The translations under genes and the position numbers were made by a program. Positions 35,444-48,600 of a DNA stretch of 64,000 nucleotides are shown in pieces; positions within the stretch are counted from its first letter, which is position 1; the number at the start of each line of letters is the position of its first letter. Origin of the DNA: Eudromia elegans (taxonomy: Eukaryota > Chordata > Aves > Tinamiformes > Tinamidae); contig PTEX01000120.1 of NCBI GenBank assembly GCA_003342815.1, forward strand, positions 1,082,560-1,146,559, given 5' to 3'. The notes beneath the pieces were generated by a model. It did not search any database, was not told the origin of the DNA, and was given only the letters and a program-made list of their open reading frames with translations.

Positions 35444-35449
35444 CTACTA
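35444..35449. repeat. 6-bp target-site duplication (right)
   Basis: CTACTA, identical to the left copy. Confidence 0.9.
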
Positions 35450-36025
35450 GACCACATTCTTCACATTTTTCATAGAAGTTTAAAAAGAAAAGCATTTTGT
35501 TACAGAAGAACCTGGCTTCCACAACTAATTTCTATAAATCTGAGAGTATTTTCAAATATATTGTAAAACAGAAAGTACTAGTCTTAGCTTGAATTTCAGA
35601 TATATTTGCATTTTTCTTAATAGTACTTCATGTCTCTCCCAGCAAACCCTTTGTATTGCATGATTTAAATTAGATGTTGTTTGTTCACATTGTTGATTGC
35701 TGCTCACTTTCCTTGCCTAATAACACAAGAGTTTTTTTGAACTGCTATTCTTTAACCTGAACGCATATTTGTATTTTAGTGAAAAACAAAGAGTGACTAT
35801 ATATGAATGCTAGAATGAATTATCTGAGTTAGCGTGGCAGGTAATATCAGGCACAATTAAAGAAAGGAAAATTATGAATAAATATGAAAAGAATTATTAT
35901 TGTCCCTTGATATTTTTTTATTTCTAATGATAGTTATAAAATCTATAGCTATGTTGGGAATTGAATGCAGAACCTTGTATGCACTAAATAATACCAGACT
36001 TATCCTCTGAAGAACAACTGTCAAC
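35450..36025. other. AT-rich sequence, no feature seen
   Basis: Nothing recognisable. Confidence 0.5.
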
Positions 36026-36110
36026 TTTATTTTATTTTATTTTATTTTATTTTATTTTATTTTATTTTATTTTATTTTATTTTATTTTATTTTATTTTAT
36101 TTTATTTTAT
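36026..36110. repeat. (TTTAT)17 pentanucleotide array
   Basis: Eighty-five bases made of 17 uninterrupted TTTAT units. The lack of any substitution implies recent expansion or continuing turnover. Confidence 0.98.
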
Positions 36111-38756
36111 TCCTAATGGAACCTTTTTCCATTGCAAAACTCTGATTTTGTTCTGGGGAAAAATAAACAAGGTATTATGCTAATATAGAAAAACATGTTC
36201 ACCACTGACTTCCGAACTGAACCTCAACAGGTGCTGAGAGCAGCTTTTTGCATAAAAAATGTTGCTTCTATAAAAGATGGCAGCTTTAGTGGAAAGTCAG
36301 CAGGAAATGTGAGGTACCTCACAAGAGGCATAAGGAAGTTCTCAGCCTGCCCCTTGCACAGTTTAGCTAACTTGCAGCAGGATTCCACACAGTGAGAGTC
36401 TCCAAGCCAGTGATGTAGCAGCTATTTCTTCTTTAAATTGTAATCCATGTGAGCCCTGATGCACATCATCCAAAAACTTCCTGCCTGCCTTATTTTGCAA
36501 ACCATTCTCTGTGTGTCATGGGATGTTGGGAATAAAGATAAACAGGATGGGCGCAAACAAACTACAACTGCTGAGGTTCTGAAAACCCCAGGAATGACAT
36601 AGCAAGCAAATAAAAATTCTCAGTGTGATGCTGATAGTAAAGTAAAGGCCAATGCTGCGTTTAAGTGCAGAACGGTAATGCCACTATATCTACAAAGATT
36701 TTTATGCATGAAGTTCATATTCGCACACTGAGTGGTTCTCTTCACAGTTTGAAAGATATGAGAAATATAATGGAAAATAAAATTAAAGGTCTGAAAAGTG
36801 ATGTAAGTGTTCTGAATATAGAGACTGATGGAGCTAACTATGACGCTCTTCAGGAATGTACAATCAATATTAAGACATGATCAGTGCCTAAAGTGTGTGA
36901 TCCTACAGCATAAAAATGCAAATCAAAAAAGGAATTGTTCACAGTCTCAGAACTTGACAGGGAAAGCAGCAATGACCAAAAGCTAAACAAAGAAAAGTTT
37001 GAGCTGAATAAGAAAAAAAAAGAAAATAGTTACTAACAGGAAAAGCAGTCAAGAACTCTCATAGGTTACCAAAAAAAAAAAAAAAGAGAGACAATGAAGA
37101 CTGCCTATATTAGCAACTAGTTTAGATTAAACAGTGATGAGTCTTATTAAAAATGCTGAGCATAAGAACGTGTAACATGAAAAGACCTTCCTGGTTCTGT
37201 CACTTATGATTCATTAGAATTTCTGTTTTTTTTTTTCAATGTGCTGATTTCCCTCATAATTGCTTCTGAAACAGCCTTTAGGGCAGCAACGTGATTAGAT
37301 TACTCTTTCAGAGTATCTTTTATTTAAAAAAACATTTTCCCTCCATCAAGTTTATTCTAGGCTTCCCTTTCAATGTCTTAGATGCTTTTAGTTTAAATTA
37401 GTTTTAATCTCCAAAGATTTAATTACTTTCAAGTGTCATGAATGACCTTATTTACACTTTATGATGCTAGTTCTCTTGAATTGACTGCAGAAATTGTGCT
37501 ACTCTATTTTATTTTGGTTGTAGATAGGATCTTCAGACAATGAACTCTGCACCGCGACATAGCTGTCATATCTGTATCCTCTTTTATTTTATATAGATTC
37601 GTGAATGAAAGAACTTTTGAATTTCTTTCTCTCTCCTTTCTTCTCTGGAAATGTGATCCAAAGCTGACAGTAGCAATGCAGTATTCATATAATACTGAAG
37701 ATCAAAAATTTCTGACCTCAGTGTGCCCAGTGAATACTTATTTAAAACGGGAGAACAGGAAAAAAGGAGAAAAGAAAGCCACTTCAAAAGTCTCAAAGGC
37801 TTCAATCTTTGCATTTTAAGAAGACAAAGCAAAGTCAGAAAAAAACAGGGGAAAAGACTTTATACCTTACATTTGGAAGAACTGCATATCAGTTCTGTTG
37901 CAACTGCCACTCTGCACTGCCTTTCTCCTAGTCTCCCCATATCTCAGATTTTGTTTCTATCATTTTTTGACCCATGGCAACAACATCTAGACCTCAAATT
38001 TTTATTGCAGAATGCCTCTATCAAACATTTAGCAGTAGAGCTTTAAAATCTTGGAAAAGCAGGATGCTAAAGAAATGTTTAAATTGACATTCTAAGGTGA
38101 GTTATATAATACTGCACATACACACCAGGCACATTTTTTTCTTTATATTTCTACCATTCTTTCAACTATTATTCTTAAAAACAGGAGAATTTCAATGCAA
38201 AAGCTATGTTACCTTTCTCCTTTCCCACGGGACTCCCCATAAAAAGCAAGGGATGTCAATTGCAAGGGTAAGATCCAGCTTAGAAAAATCGAATAACAAA
38301 TACTGTAACTGTCAGCTCCTGTGTCTCTAGAACAAACAAGATTTTCTACTCGTTAGAGGTATGTGATGCTCTTCCCTAAAAATCTTTTTTTTCTTTTCTT
38401 TCTAAAGCCTTCTTAAAACAATCTTTATAAAATCTATTTTGTCCTTAGAGAAATGTGTTGTGAGCAGCCTGACTGCTTGAATGTCTGGATCTATGATTAC
38501 AGAAGTCTGTATTCTCATATGCATTTCAATTATCTTTGAATTAGATTAAAATAATAGCAGATGTTGCCAAATGGGCTTATACTAAATGTCAGCAGATTGG
38601 AATTATAAGTTATATAATACTGATATTTTTATGGAAAGAATTGCTCTCAGACTGCAAAAATCCACTCAGACCCATGTTACTTTCAGATATGGACCACAAC
38701 TGTTTCACTACATCCATTTTTGGACTTCCAAATGCAGGTAGGTGTTGATAAACTGT
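36111..38756. other. AT-rich sequence, no gene seen
   Basis: Open frames at 36195, 36665, 37601 and 37723 have no family likeness. The segment at 37235-37480 is complex, AT-rich and non-repetitive, with gtttaaattagttttaatc and gatttaattac words, and is a weak candidate for conserved non-coding DNA. Confidence 0.45.
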
Positions 38757-39232
38757 AGCAAGTGCAGCAGAAGGCCACCAAGGTGATTGGGACAGGTCCA
38801 CTTGCCCTGTGAGGAGAAGTTAATGGAGCTGATCCTGTTCAGCTCTGGCAGGGGGTATAACGGCAATCTGACAGTATCTATGAACAGATTAGTAAAAAGG
38901 AAAAGCCAGGTTATATAGTGAGGTGCAAGGCAAGAGGACAAGAAAAAACAGTCATAGTTTGAAACAGAGGCAGTCTTGCCAAATATAAAGAAAAGTTTTT
39001 CATCTCAAAGACCATCAAATACCAAAAAAAAAAAAAAAAAAGCTGCCCAGATAAAGCAGTGAGATATCTGGTGATGGAGGTTTCCAAAATCTTTTCTTCT
39101 GGAGGTTTCCCACACTCAAATTTACATAGTTCTGAGCAGACTTTTTTGACTTCACAAACTTAAGAGAAGGAGATCAGACTGAAGACCTCCTGAGGTCTCT
39201 TCCTCCCTGAATGATTTGATCATTCTGTGACA
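38757..39232 (+). mobile_element. CR1: CR1 LINE 3' part, very old (group C)
   Basis: Scattered but ordered CR1 blocks in plus orientation: caccaaggtgattgggac, cacttgccctgtgaggagaa, a decayed gaacagatta...aaaagccaggtt segment, aggcaagaggacaagaaaa, the gctgcccagataaag block, and a tail of gaagacctcctgaggtctct, cctgaatgatt and cattctgtgac. Open frames are lost and an A18 run was inserted at about 39020. Divergence is much greater than in the group A and B copies, so this is among the oldest elements here. Confidence 0.85.
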
Positions 39233-39357
39233 TTGCATTGAGCAGCTATTTGGAAGAAGACCTCAAAATTGAAAAGACACTGAGGTGCTGAATATTTTAA
39301 TACTGTTTCATCTGGTAGCAAGATAACAGTACTTAACAGTATTACAAAAGATATTTA

Positions 39358-39358
<1 letters not shown>

Positions 39359-39399
<41 letters not shown>

Positions 39400-39406
39400 A
39401 TTTGGG

Positions 39407-39471
<65 letters not shown>
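39359..39471. repeat. Compound poly-A tract, about 110 bp
   Basis: Three long A runs (roughly 36, 38 and 24) are separated by TTTATTTGGG and TTT. The sequence aagatatttaataaaa runs directly into the first. No retrocopied gene is recognisable upstream, and the CR1 just to the left does not normally end in poly-A. Exact lengths of such runs are unreliable in assemblies. The poly-Phe frame on the minus strand is produced by this tract. Confidence 0.9.
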
Positions 39472-41969
39472 GAAAGTAACCATCAATACTATTTCTTCAA
39501 AGAACGTGCAGATCTGCAAGTAGAAGTAACTAGGAATGATAATGCTAAACATGTTATCAGCATCTTCTGATGAAAACAATACAGAAATCAGTGGAGATCT
39601 ATGTCTTTACCTGTATTTAGAAATGATAGTAACCAAGTGATTTTCGCTGAAAACACATACCTGGATTCTGGTTATCTCTTCAAATGAACTATACTTCATT
39701 ATGCTTTTGTACTACTTATAGATGAATTAAAATACACATGCAATACTTTCTAGTTCATTTAAACATGGAACAAACACAATTAATGACCTCTTTCTTGTTT
39801 TCCAAATTGTGCTATCAATTTATCACTTTCACATAATTCTGAACATGTTAACCCACTGTCTTACCCAGATAAATGGATGTCATCTAGTCTAAATATCATA
39901 TAGAAATGCACTAAATTCTTTGAAGTTGTTGAAATTGAATTTAATGTTTCAGATATATTTTTTTTTAAAATTTTAACTTTCCTTTTACATTTTAACATAT
40001 CAATTTCAGTTTATTTTATTTTTCTCTTTTACTATTTTATTGTATGCTTAAATTTGATTTTTTTGTTAGGGTTTATAGATTACTTACAATGTTGTCTTTA
40101 CTTCTGCTCTTATTAAAAGATTGGTTTCAGAATTTAAGGTATTCAGATTTCTGAGATTATGTGACTTTAAAAACTCATCAGCTTGTGATCAAAAATGGCT
40201 TTCTCAAAGAGACCATACAGCAAATAATAGACGGTAACCCAGAAGACCCAAAAGATTGCTAATATTTCTGTTTCCAATTCCTTTGATTTAGTCATTAAGC
40301 CATGCACAGACAGCTGCTAAGACAAGTGAATGAACGATTTTGCTGGCTTCTTTTCATCCTAAAATTTCAAAAATTGCTCACCACACTTGAATTAATGAAG
40401 CATATTTGACTGACTGCAACAGTTACTTAGAAGGACATTACTGCTGAACCATGTTTAATCAGGGTACTACTAGAAATCAGGTACTATATTTGCATATTAC
40501 AGTAAAATGAATACAGAAGCTAATTAGAAAATCAAAAGGACAAATCCAGGTTTTATTTGACATCAGACATTGCTCTCAGCCTTGTTACATAGAAATGAAT
40601 AATTAAAATGTGGGGGGAAAATAGATGAATTTTGGCAACAGTACTTGATAGACATTTTCCACTAAACTACTAAGTCATATTTCCCCTAAGAGCAACTCTA
40701 AAGCATTGAAAAAATTTTAATATAAATGATTGAACAAAGATGTCAGAAACCACATATGACAAACAAATCTTTGTCTACATCTATTTACACGTGCATACAC
40801 ACACCCCACACCCCCACAATTTTACATACTTGTTTTTCCAGATCTTTGAAAAGAAATAGGGTAAGAAACATGAAATTTAAGCAATGGCAAATGATAGTCA
40901 TACTTTTTGGAAAGCATAAACAGAAGAAGAATATGGAAATGCAATGTCAAATAATAGATAATTAGATTAATAAAAGAAAATTCTAATGCAATAGATAAAT
41001 GTACATGTTCATATTTACGTATTGATGAACATTTGCATGCACAGAAACTCTTTATATTGTAGGGTTCCTACAAAACTTGCTGAATTTAAACTTAATGCCA
41101 CTTCTTTCTTTGTTATGACAACATAAGAATGACTAATCCGTTAGACTTTATCATTACCTACCCACAAAAATGTGGATGTCACAAAGTCTGTAATTTCCTA
41201 AGGTTGGTCTTTGTTTACAGAGAAGTTAGATTAAAATGTCACTCTAGCTATTTTTACTTTAGGTATTGCTGAAGACCAGATAAGCTTTGTTTATAATTAA
41301 CCAATATCATGGAAAGAAATTTTTGGGATGAAAAAAAAATCTTGGACAGAACTTAGAATTAGTAAGTAACTAAAGATTTGTATTCCCCCTACTTGAGACT
41401 GAAAAGTAATACACTTTAAAAAGCAAGTGTGTATTTAGGAAAATGACTGTGAGTTTGATTAATAGATATATGGATGCACAGTAGCTTATTTGCATAGAAT
41501 CTTATTTACATAACTATTCTCTGTGCAATGAACTTTGCATTTCACCCATGCAACACCAATTTGTTGTCTGACTGCCTCCCATGCATCACAGAATTTATCT
41601 TTACAGAACTGTACTGAATAAAACATTGAGTTCAGCATTTGTACCCACAACTGACATACAAAGAGGAATTACTTGCCTAAGAACAAAAGATCAGTTACAG
41701 ATGAAATTCAACCCAGATTTCATAAACCATACATCAGTGTCTTGCCCACAAGAAATCTTTCTTTTCCCAAGATATATTGAAAATGACTGCTAGGGAGTAT
41801 GTTAGCATATGATATTCAAAAGCAAGTAACTGTTTTATTGTATTATATGATTTCAATGCTTGTAACAATTATTTTTGTTAAATGTTTATAGTTCATTTAA
41901 ATCATGCCCCTGCTGTAGGGCATTCAGAAAGAAGTTGAAAAGCTAGATTAATAGGTTAATAGAAATCTC
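39472..41969. other. AT-rich sequence, no gene seen
   Basis: Open frames at 40726 and 41581 have no family likeness. A CA/C-rich patch lies near 40794-40818. No repeat family recognised. Confidence 0.5.
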
Positions 41970-42368
41970 AAGTTCAAAGGGGAGAAATGCAAAGCCCTGC
42001 ACAAGGTTCAAAAACAACCCCATAAAATAGTACAGATTGGTGGGGCTTGTTGACTTAGGAAAAACTTTGAGGAAAACAACAAAGGCAAAGAAAGTAGAAC
42101 CTGAGTCAGCAGTTTACACTTGCAGCAATGAGAGATAAAGAGAGATAAAAAGATGCTAGGAGTACTGTAGTCAGTGGCTCATGGGAAGCAATTATTTCCC
42201 AGTCAACACTCATGAAGCCACATCTGGAGCACTGTGTTCAGTTTGAGCCTCGCAGTTCATGAATAATACTCAAACACTGAGATGAATCTTGTGGATGACC
42301 GCTGAGACGACAGAGGGATGGAAATATAGGAGCAACTAAGAAATTAGGTTTATGCAGCCTCATTGAAA
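41970..42368 (+). mobile_element. CR1: CR1 LINE ORF2 fragment, very old (group C)
   Basis: Decayed CR1 coding blocks in order: gagaaatgcaaagccctgca, an aacaaccccat block, acctgagtcagcag, a ggagtactgtagtcag remnant, then cacatctggagcactgtgtt and cagtttgagcctcgcag, ending in a degraded ggagcaactaagaaattagg segment. This is the part of ORF2 just after the reverse transcriptase active site and before the C-terminal block. The 3' end is missing. There is no usable open frame. Confidence 0.8.
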
Positions 42369-45300
42369 CATGTGCTTCAAACGCCAGGCTTTGTCCCACT
42401 ATCATATCTACTCTTTTTCTCCCTTCAAGTCGCCTAGTAAAGCACAGGGCTTCAAGAGTTCAAAGCACAGACCCCCCTCCATTGGTCTCCACATACAGTT
42501 TTGGCAAAAGTCTGTCCTTGCCATCAGCTGAATCACAGAACTTCAGGCAAACAACCTTTGTTCCTTTTATAGGATCTATAGGAACTAGGCAGTTCATTCT
42601 GAAGGGCTGGTAAAATCTTTTTGAAAGTTAATATAAAAGGCAAAGAAGAACAATAGACAATCCTAGGATTATGAATCTATATTATTCAATTGACTTCTTG
42701 TCACATCCTTTCCATCACCCTTCATTCATATATTATAGATATAGCTCTGATCCTGTGCAACAGTCCATGTTGAAAAATCATATACCATAAGGCATGGATA
42801 TCTGGACACAAAGATCTGGCTATGTCAATCAGCTTGTCACACTGGTGTGCTGTAAACTCCTAGGAGCTTGTGTTCTTGGTTTTTATTACAAAATATCTTA
42901 GCATTTAAAGTGAAATGTTCTTAGTAAATTGATGTAAAGAATTATGCAAAATGAAGGGATATTATTTATCCATTTTGAAAATTTGTGGCTATTCCAAACA
43001 GTTATTGCTTTTAGGGATCAGTTTAAGTATCTTATACCTGCAAAAATTAATTGAACTTGGATTTTGGTAATGCTGTGAAACACATCAAAATGGCTGAAAT
43101 GTCATTTAACAAAAACAATGAGGAATCAACCTCTTCATAAAATATTTTTATGTGATGTTTTGGCCTTTTTTATTTTATAATTACCTTTTAAACAGAAAAT
43201 TAACAGCTGCATTTTTATGCTTTGAAGATAATCCATTATACATAATTTCCATATTTCAAAACCTCCTATTTGATAGGAAGAATAAGATTAAGAGGACTAT
43301 GAGCAAAGTCAAATTTGTGACGCTGCTTCAGTCACATTTGTAACTTACTTTAGCTGAGTCATGAATCTACTTCTCTTTCCATTCTTCCTAGACCAAAGGA
43401 ATTTCTTTCAGCTTCTACTCCTCCATTGTGCACCCACACATCTAGCATAATGCATAGTTTTGAGTTTCACTTAACTTTAGTAAATACTTCTTTTTGGAGT
43501 CTATTCATAGTATAGAAATTTGTAATTGCCTTTCATAGCCTTTTATATATGGGACTTTTGAGAGACAGGTTTTGAAACGTTTATCCATTAGGTAGAATAG
43601 GGCTTACAGCAGAATTCAAAACATGAGGATGTCATTAAATTATTTGAGGATATAAAGAGAAAATATCTTCTTAAAAAGGATTTTAAAATCTAAATGGATA
43701 GTGAGCACTATGTAAAGTCAATTTTACTGTAGATATAATTTAACAGCTACTATATCACATAAGAAATTACTTTTACTATTAGAGAAGAAAAAAAGGAAAA
43801 AACCTGCTTTTACTCTTTTTTTTTCATTTATTACGTAAACATAATTTTTAATTGTATGGAATGATGAAATTATTATCTCATCATCATCTGGAGTATCTTG
43901 CTAGCACACTAAGCTACCAGCACATAATCAGGATATCAATAAGTCTTCGGTCTTATCTGTTGCAAAATATTTCCCAGCTGTTCAATGCACATCATTTGTC
44001 CAAAAGTCCTCTAAAAAATAAAGCTAGTTTAAAATTACAGACAGTATAGATGAACTGCTTCATACAGAAAGAGAGGAAGCATTTAAGCTGCTTAAGTTGT
44101 AGAAAAATGTTGTGGGTATATGTCATAAATTTATTAGTGAAATATAGAATTCTTGAATCTGTACAGCATGAAAGGGACAGTTTCTGGTTTTCCAGAGAAA
44201 GAGCTTATTATCAGCACCAAAAGACTTAACAATTTAATCAAAAAGCCTAAGTCATTCAGTTAATTTGTTGTCTGAATGTATAAGCTGTGTGGATATATAT
44301 ATTCCTTTTTTGTAGAGTAAATGTAGTAAATGCCATAACTAGTAAAACTAGTCATTTGTCAAAGAAGAAAAGGCATTTATGTAGGGTCCTAAATGGAACT
44401 CACTAGTCCTTGCTGAACTCTATGAAAGGGCATAGAGAATTTTTAATATATCATTGCCTTTCAAATTGCCATACTCAGGAAACAGAACAATTTAAACATG
44501 ACAAAGAAACTAGCTGTGCTGTTAAAAATCAAATGAATGGACAGCTAGCTTAATGAAAGTATGGTTGACATATAAATAAATTTGATAAATGTTTTTTCAA
44601 TGTACTAAAGATTTATTCATTACAAAAATTTTTATCTAAAATTGAAAACTTATAAAATCTTAAGATGTTTCTAAAATAATTATCTGACAATTTTCAGTAG
44701 TTTGTCAAAAGTGGCAAGAAAATGAAATTTATTATTAGATGTTTTCTAGTAAATATTTGTAAGTGGTTTATTGATTTTTAGTCTATGTTTTTATCAAACT
44801 TCAACCTAATGCAGCTGAAATGGCTGAGGCATTTGAAATCCTCTCTTCAGGATTTTGATTGTGGAAGAGCTGTAGCAGTCTTAACAATATTGCCTCTTCT
44901 GGCAAGTCAGTAATAATAAGCATTAAAACAAAACAAAACATAATAAAAAAATTCAAACAAGCATGAACACGAGGGATGCACTCATACATGCAATGCATAC
45001 ACCAAACATTGAGTGTAAAAGTGGCCAGTTTACATCTGGCATGTGTAATGCATTCTGTATATGTCATAAATGAAAGAAAAACATTGGTTTTATTGCTTTT
45101 CCTACACTTATCAACTAAACATGAAGAAATAGCTTGGAAAAAGCAATAAAATACAGGCAAGGACACAAAAAAAAAAAAAAGAGGTGTAACACTTTTTTTT
45201 TTTCCTCTCAAAAGTACATACAAAGAAGGTATACAGCACTACTACACTGTTTGCTTCTGAGCTGAATCATTGCAGTTGTAAATTATCCAAATCTGCCAGG

Positions 45301-45394
45301 TTGTGAAGTTTCAAGCACCGCAACAAAACACACACAGATTTTACCTATATTTGTGGCAAACAGCACGCTATTGTAAGCTTCAAGGAGCCCTTTT
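42369..45394. other. AT-rich sequence, no gene seen
   Basis: The minus-strand frame at 44801-45223 (140 codons) is Phe/Cys-rich, starts in a poly-A-derived part and shows no domain I know. It is treated as chance. Other short frames have no likeness. Confidence 0.45.
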
Positions 45395-45605
45395 TTCTTT
45401 TTCTTTTTTTCTTTTTCAGCTTTGCAATGAAATTGTGAAATCTCCAACTAATTGTTTTTCTAATAATATTTAATTAGGCTTCAGTTAAACTTTTGTTTTA
45501 TTTGACCTTTGTTTATGAAACCATGGCTTAATCAGTGCATTAAAATACAATTAGAGCCAGTGAAAATTGGGATAATCTCATTCAGTATCATTAACAAGAA
45601 GTCTG
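45395..45605. promoter_or_regulatory. Candidate conserved non-coding element
   Basis: A polypyrimidine run (45391-45416) ending in cag is followed by dense homeobox-type words: actaattg (45447), taataatatttaattagg (45461-45478) and gcttaatc (45526). gcattaaaatacaattag follows, then a gataatctcattcag block. The texture is that of vertebrate enhancers. The pyrimidine run followed by cag could also act as a splice acceptor on the plus strand, but the sequence after it has stops in all frames within a short distance. Unproven. Confidence 0.22.
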
Positions 45606-48600
45606 AACACAGACCAATAGTCATGATGAGTAAATTAAGTACTTTTGAAGTAGACCCTTAATTCAGTATTGTTGAAGAAAAAAGCCAGTAATAATTTGAT
45701 ATTGCACACTGGAATGTCACTAAAAATCAGATTTGACCACCTCTTTCTCACAATACAAACATCTGAAAACCTTTTAATTTATCCAGAATAGATAAAGTAA
45801 AGTTGAATGAACTGAGATTAATGCTCAGATTTATGATTGGTCAGTTTATTATCTGTGTTGAGAAATGAAAAGAAAATTATGGAAAATAAATACAGAAAGA
45901 AACAGTCTGTCATTGAAGGTATGTCATTGTGACCTGCAGAAACAAGCAGTGGTTACATTATAACAAACAAGAAAAGGAGAAATGAACTTTCTTGCCACTT
46001 TTCATAGAATAAAAACACTCTAAAATTGCTTATTTTCATTTTTTGTTTTTTTATACATTTTTAAACTGCAAAGATAATGCAATTAATATATAAAGAGATA
46101 ATATAATGGTTCAATTACAAAGAATAACCTAGCTAGGTATTAGAATAATGCAGATAGACGAAAAAAGATGTATCTAGAGTACAAAGAATTTACTGTGTGA
46201 GAGTTTTTGCAATATGCTTACCATCTCAGCACCTCAGCACCTTCTGAAAATATGCTAGACACTGATTTCTGCCACGGTTGTTTTCCAGGCTCTTACCAGA
46301 CATGCGGTGTAAGAAGAAGAAAATTTGCTGTCAATATATACCTGCTACTACAGATTTCTTTTTAAAATTTTTGTTTTGTTTTGTTGTGACCAGACTCTTC
46401 TGGTCTTGCACTCCATATGGAACATGATGATTTCATGGTGGCTTTACTTCTTTCAGCAGTTCAATCTGGGCCCTGAATAAACCTTTAGATTTTTTTTTCA
46501 GGTGAATGCTTTTAAGAAAAAAAATAGAAAAATCAAGAAAAGAACCTTTTCTCCCTTCTAAGGAGAACACCTGCAACATTTATATTTTCCTTGGATATCT
46601 CATCTCTTTTGGTGCTACAAAAACGTGCAAAAACAGCAAAAGTAATAGCTGATACTGGAAGTGTATGGGCTCTTGGGATAAAAGGTAGTAAAAATTCAAA
46701 GTGAACCTCTCTTCATTTAAATAAAGGGGACAAAGAAAGAAGCTGGATGCATATTTAAATACAAGTATTAATATTTTCCACAGCTTTAGCCATTATACAT
46801 GCTTCTGATACTAGTCAAAAACATGCTGGCTTGCACTAGCAAGGTTAATCCTCGCTAAATTGGGGTCACTTAGAAACCAAGATCCATTTTATCCAATATG
46901 AGATTTGTCTTATCTTTTTATTTGTTTTCAGGTATAGATATGGACTCTGTCAAGGGACAAGCCAGTAATTCACAGATATGTCTAACTGCATCTATTAGTA
47001 AAAATTTATTTCTTTATTGAGTCTAAATTGTCTTCAGAGAATTCAGATGAATGAACACTGCATTCACATTCACTGGCATTTAATTTGTCCCGTATGCATC
47101 TTAATTGAAAGTTTAAGTTAAGGATACTTGTAGCCATGGGCATTCCATCAAGGTTTAGTCACTGAACTCCTTTTGTAAAACTCAGAAAATGCATAAAAAC
47201 AGAGGCTGAAATTTATGCTGTCAAATAGTGTAATTCCATTAAATCAAGAGCATATCAGAATAAAAGGTACTACACGGTGACCCTGTGAACACATTTCAGC
47301 AGAGACTAAAGTGCTTGGAAAAGCACTGAAGGATTTTCAGTGAATGACAAGGGCACACTGCTGGAACAGGTGGAAAGAAAAACTAAGCTGAAGGAATTGC
47401 CTGAACAAACAAAAGGTCTGACATTCTTTGTCTAATTCAATTTGTAAACATTTTAAGGCAGAAGCACATCCTCCACCTTGCATGGTTAACAAATAATAAT
47501 CTTCCTCTGAGCTTACCACAATCCCATTGTAAAGGTTCATTCTTTAGAAGAATATGCTCAAATGCATATTCTTCAGTTTTGAGGGAAAAAATAATGGAGA
47601 AAAGCAATATCTTTTTATCAATATTATTATTTAAGAGGAAGATGTAGCTGTCATAAAAACAAATGTGTGTATATATACTGGTCCTGAGACTTTTCTACCT
47701 ACCCAAGTATAAATTAAATATTACTCCCATCAAGCAAATTCAATTTCTATTAACTGCATGTGCTAGTTTCAGTATTAACACCTTTTTTATAGAAAAAAAT
47801 CTAAGATGTTTAGAGATATATAAGGTGTTAATTATGGAAGAATATTATGTATGCAGAAATTAGTAGATATAACCAAAACAGGAAATTTGGAAAGTCAAAA
47901 GACTCAAGGTGTATCAGTTTGTGTCACTGGTGTGTGTTCACTAGTCTACAGGAACCCTCACCTGGAAAGAACTTGCTGATGTATATTTACATGTATTTCT
48001 GAATTATGGATGTGATCCCCCTGCTTGAAAGACAATCTCAACATCTGACTCTTCAAGGAGAATAGGAGAACCCTTTTTTTTTTAATCTATTTAAATTCTG
48101 TCAGGGAGTGAACAGGAAAGTTATTATTATTATTTTCACTAAATCAGGGCTTATTCCTGGCTTCACCAAAAATACCAAAAGCAGTTTCTTTAGATCTTTC
48201 TCAGAATGGATGATATCAAGGAATTAAAGGTACTTCACTGAAAACTGTTCTTTTATATTCAGTAAAACTATTTATTTCTCTTTCTTCAATGTAGAACATA
48301 TTTTTCATGGTGGAAATTATAAGTCATTGTTAATTGTTAGAATGAAATGTGTTACAATACAGTTATTTGAGAATTATTAGAATTATTTAGAATTATTTTC
48401 AGATTTCTTTTTCTTATTTTAATACTTTATGCTTAAAGTGTAAAATATATGATAAAACCTTTGTAACATTGAGGTCAATAGGAATTTAACCAGACTATAT
48501 TTATTCTAAGGAACATGGAAAGGCGTTCATGCTCTTCAGCCCTGATATCAACCTATGCCTTTATTCCAATATCAATCTGTAAAGGAAATTGTGTTTTCCC

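Noticed and set aside
39355..39579. Poly-Phe frame on the minus strand
   Set aside because: Produced by the poly-A tract.
44801..45223. 140-codon open frame on the minus strand, the longest that is not obviously a retroelement
   Set aside because: Phe/Cys-rich, partly produced by A and T runs at its start, and has no domain or signal I recognise. No promoter or splice context.
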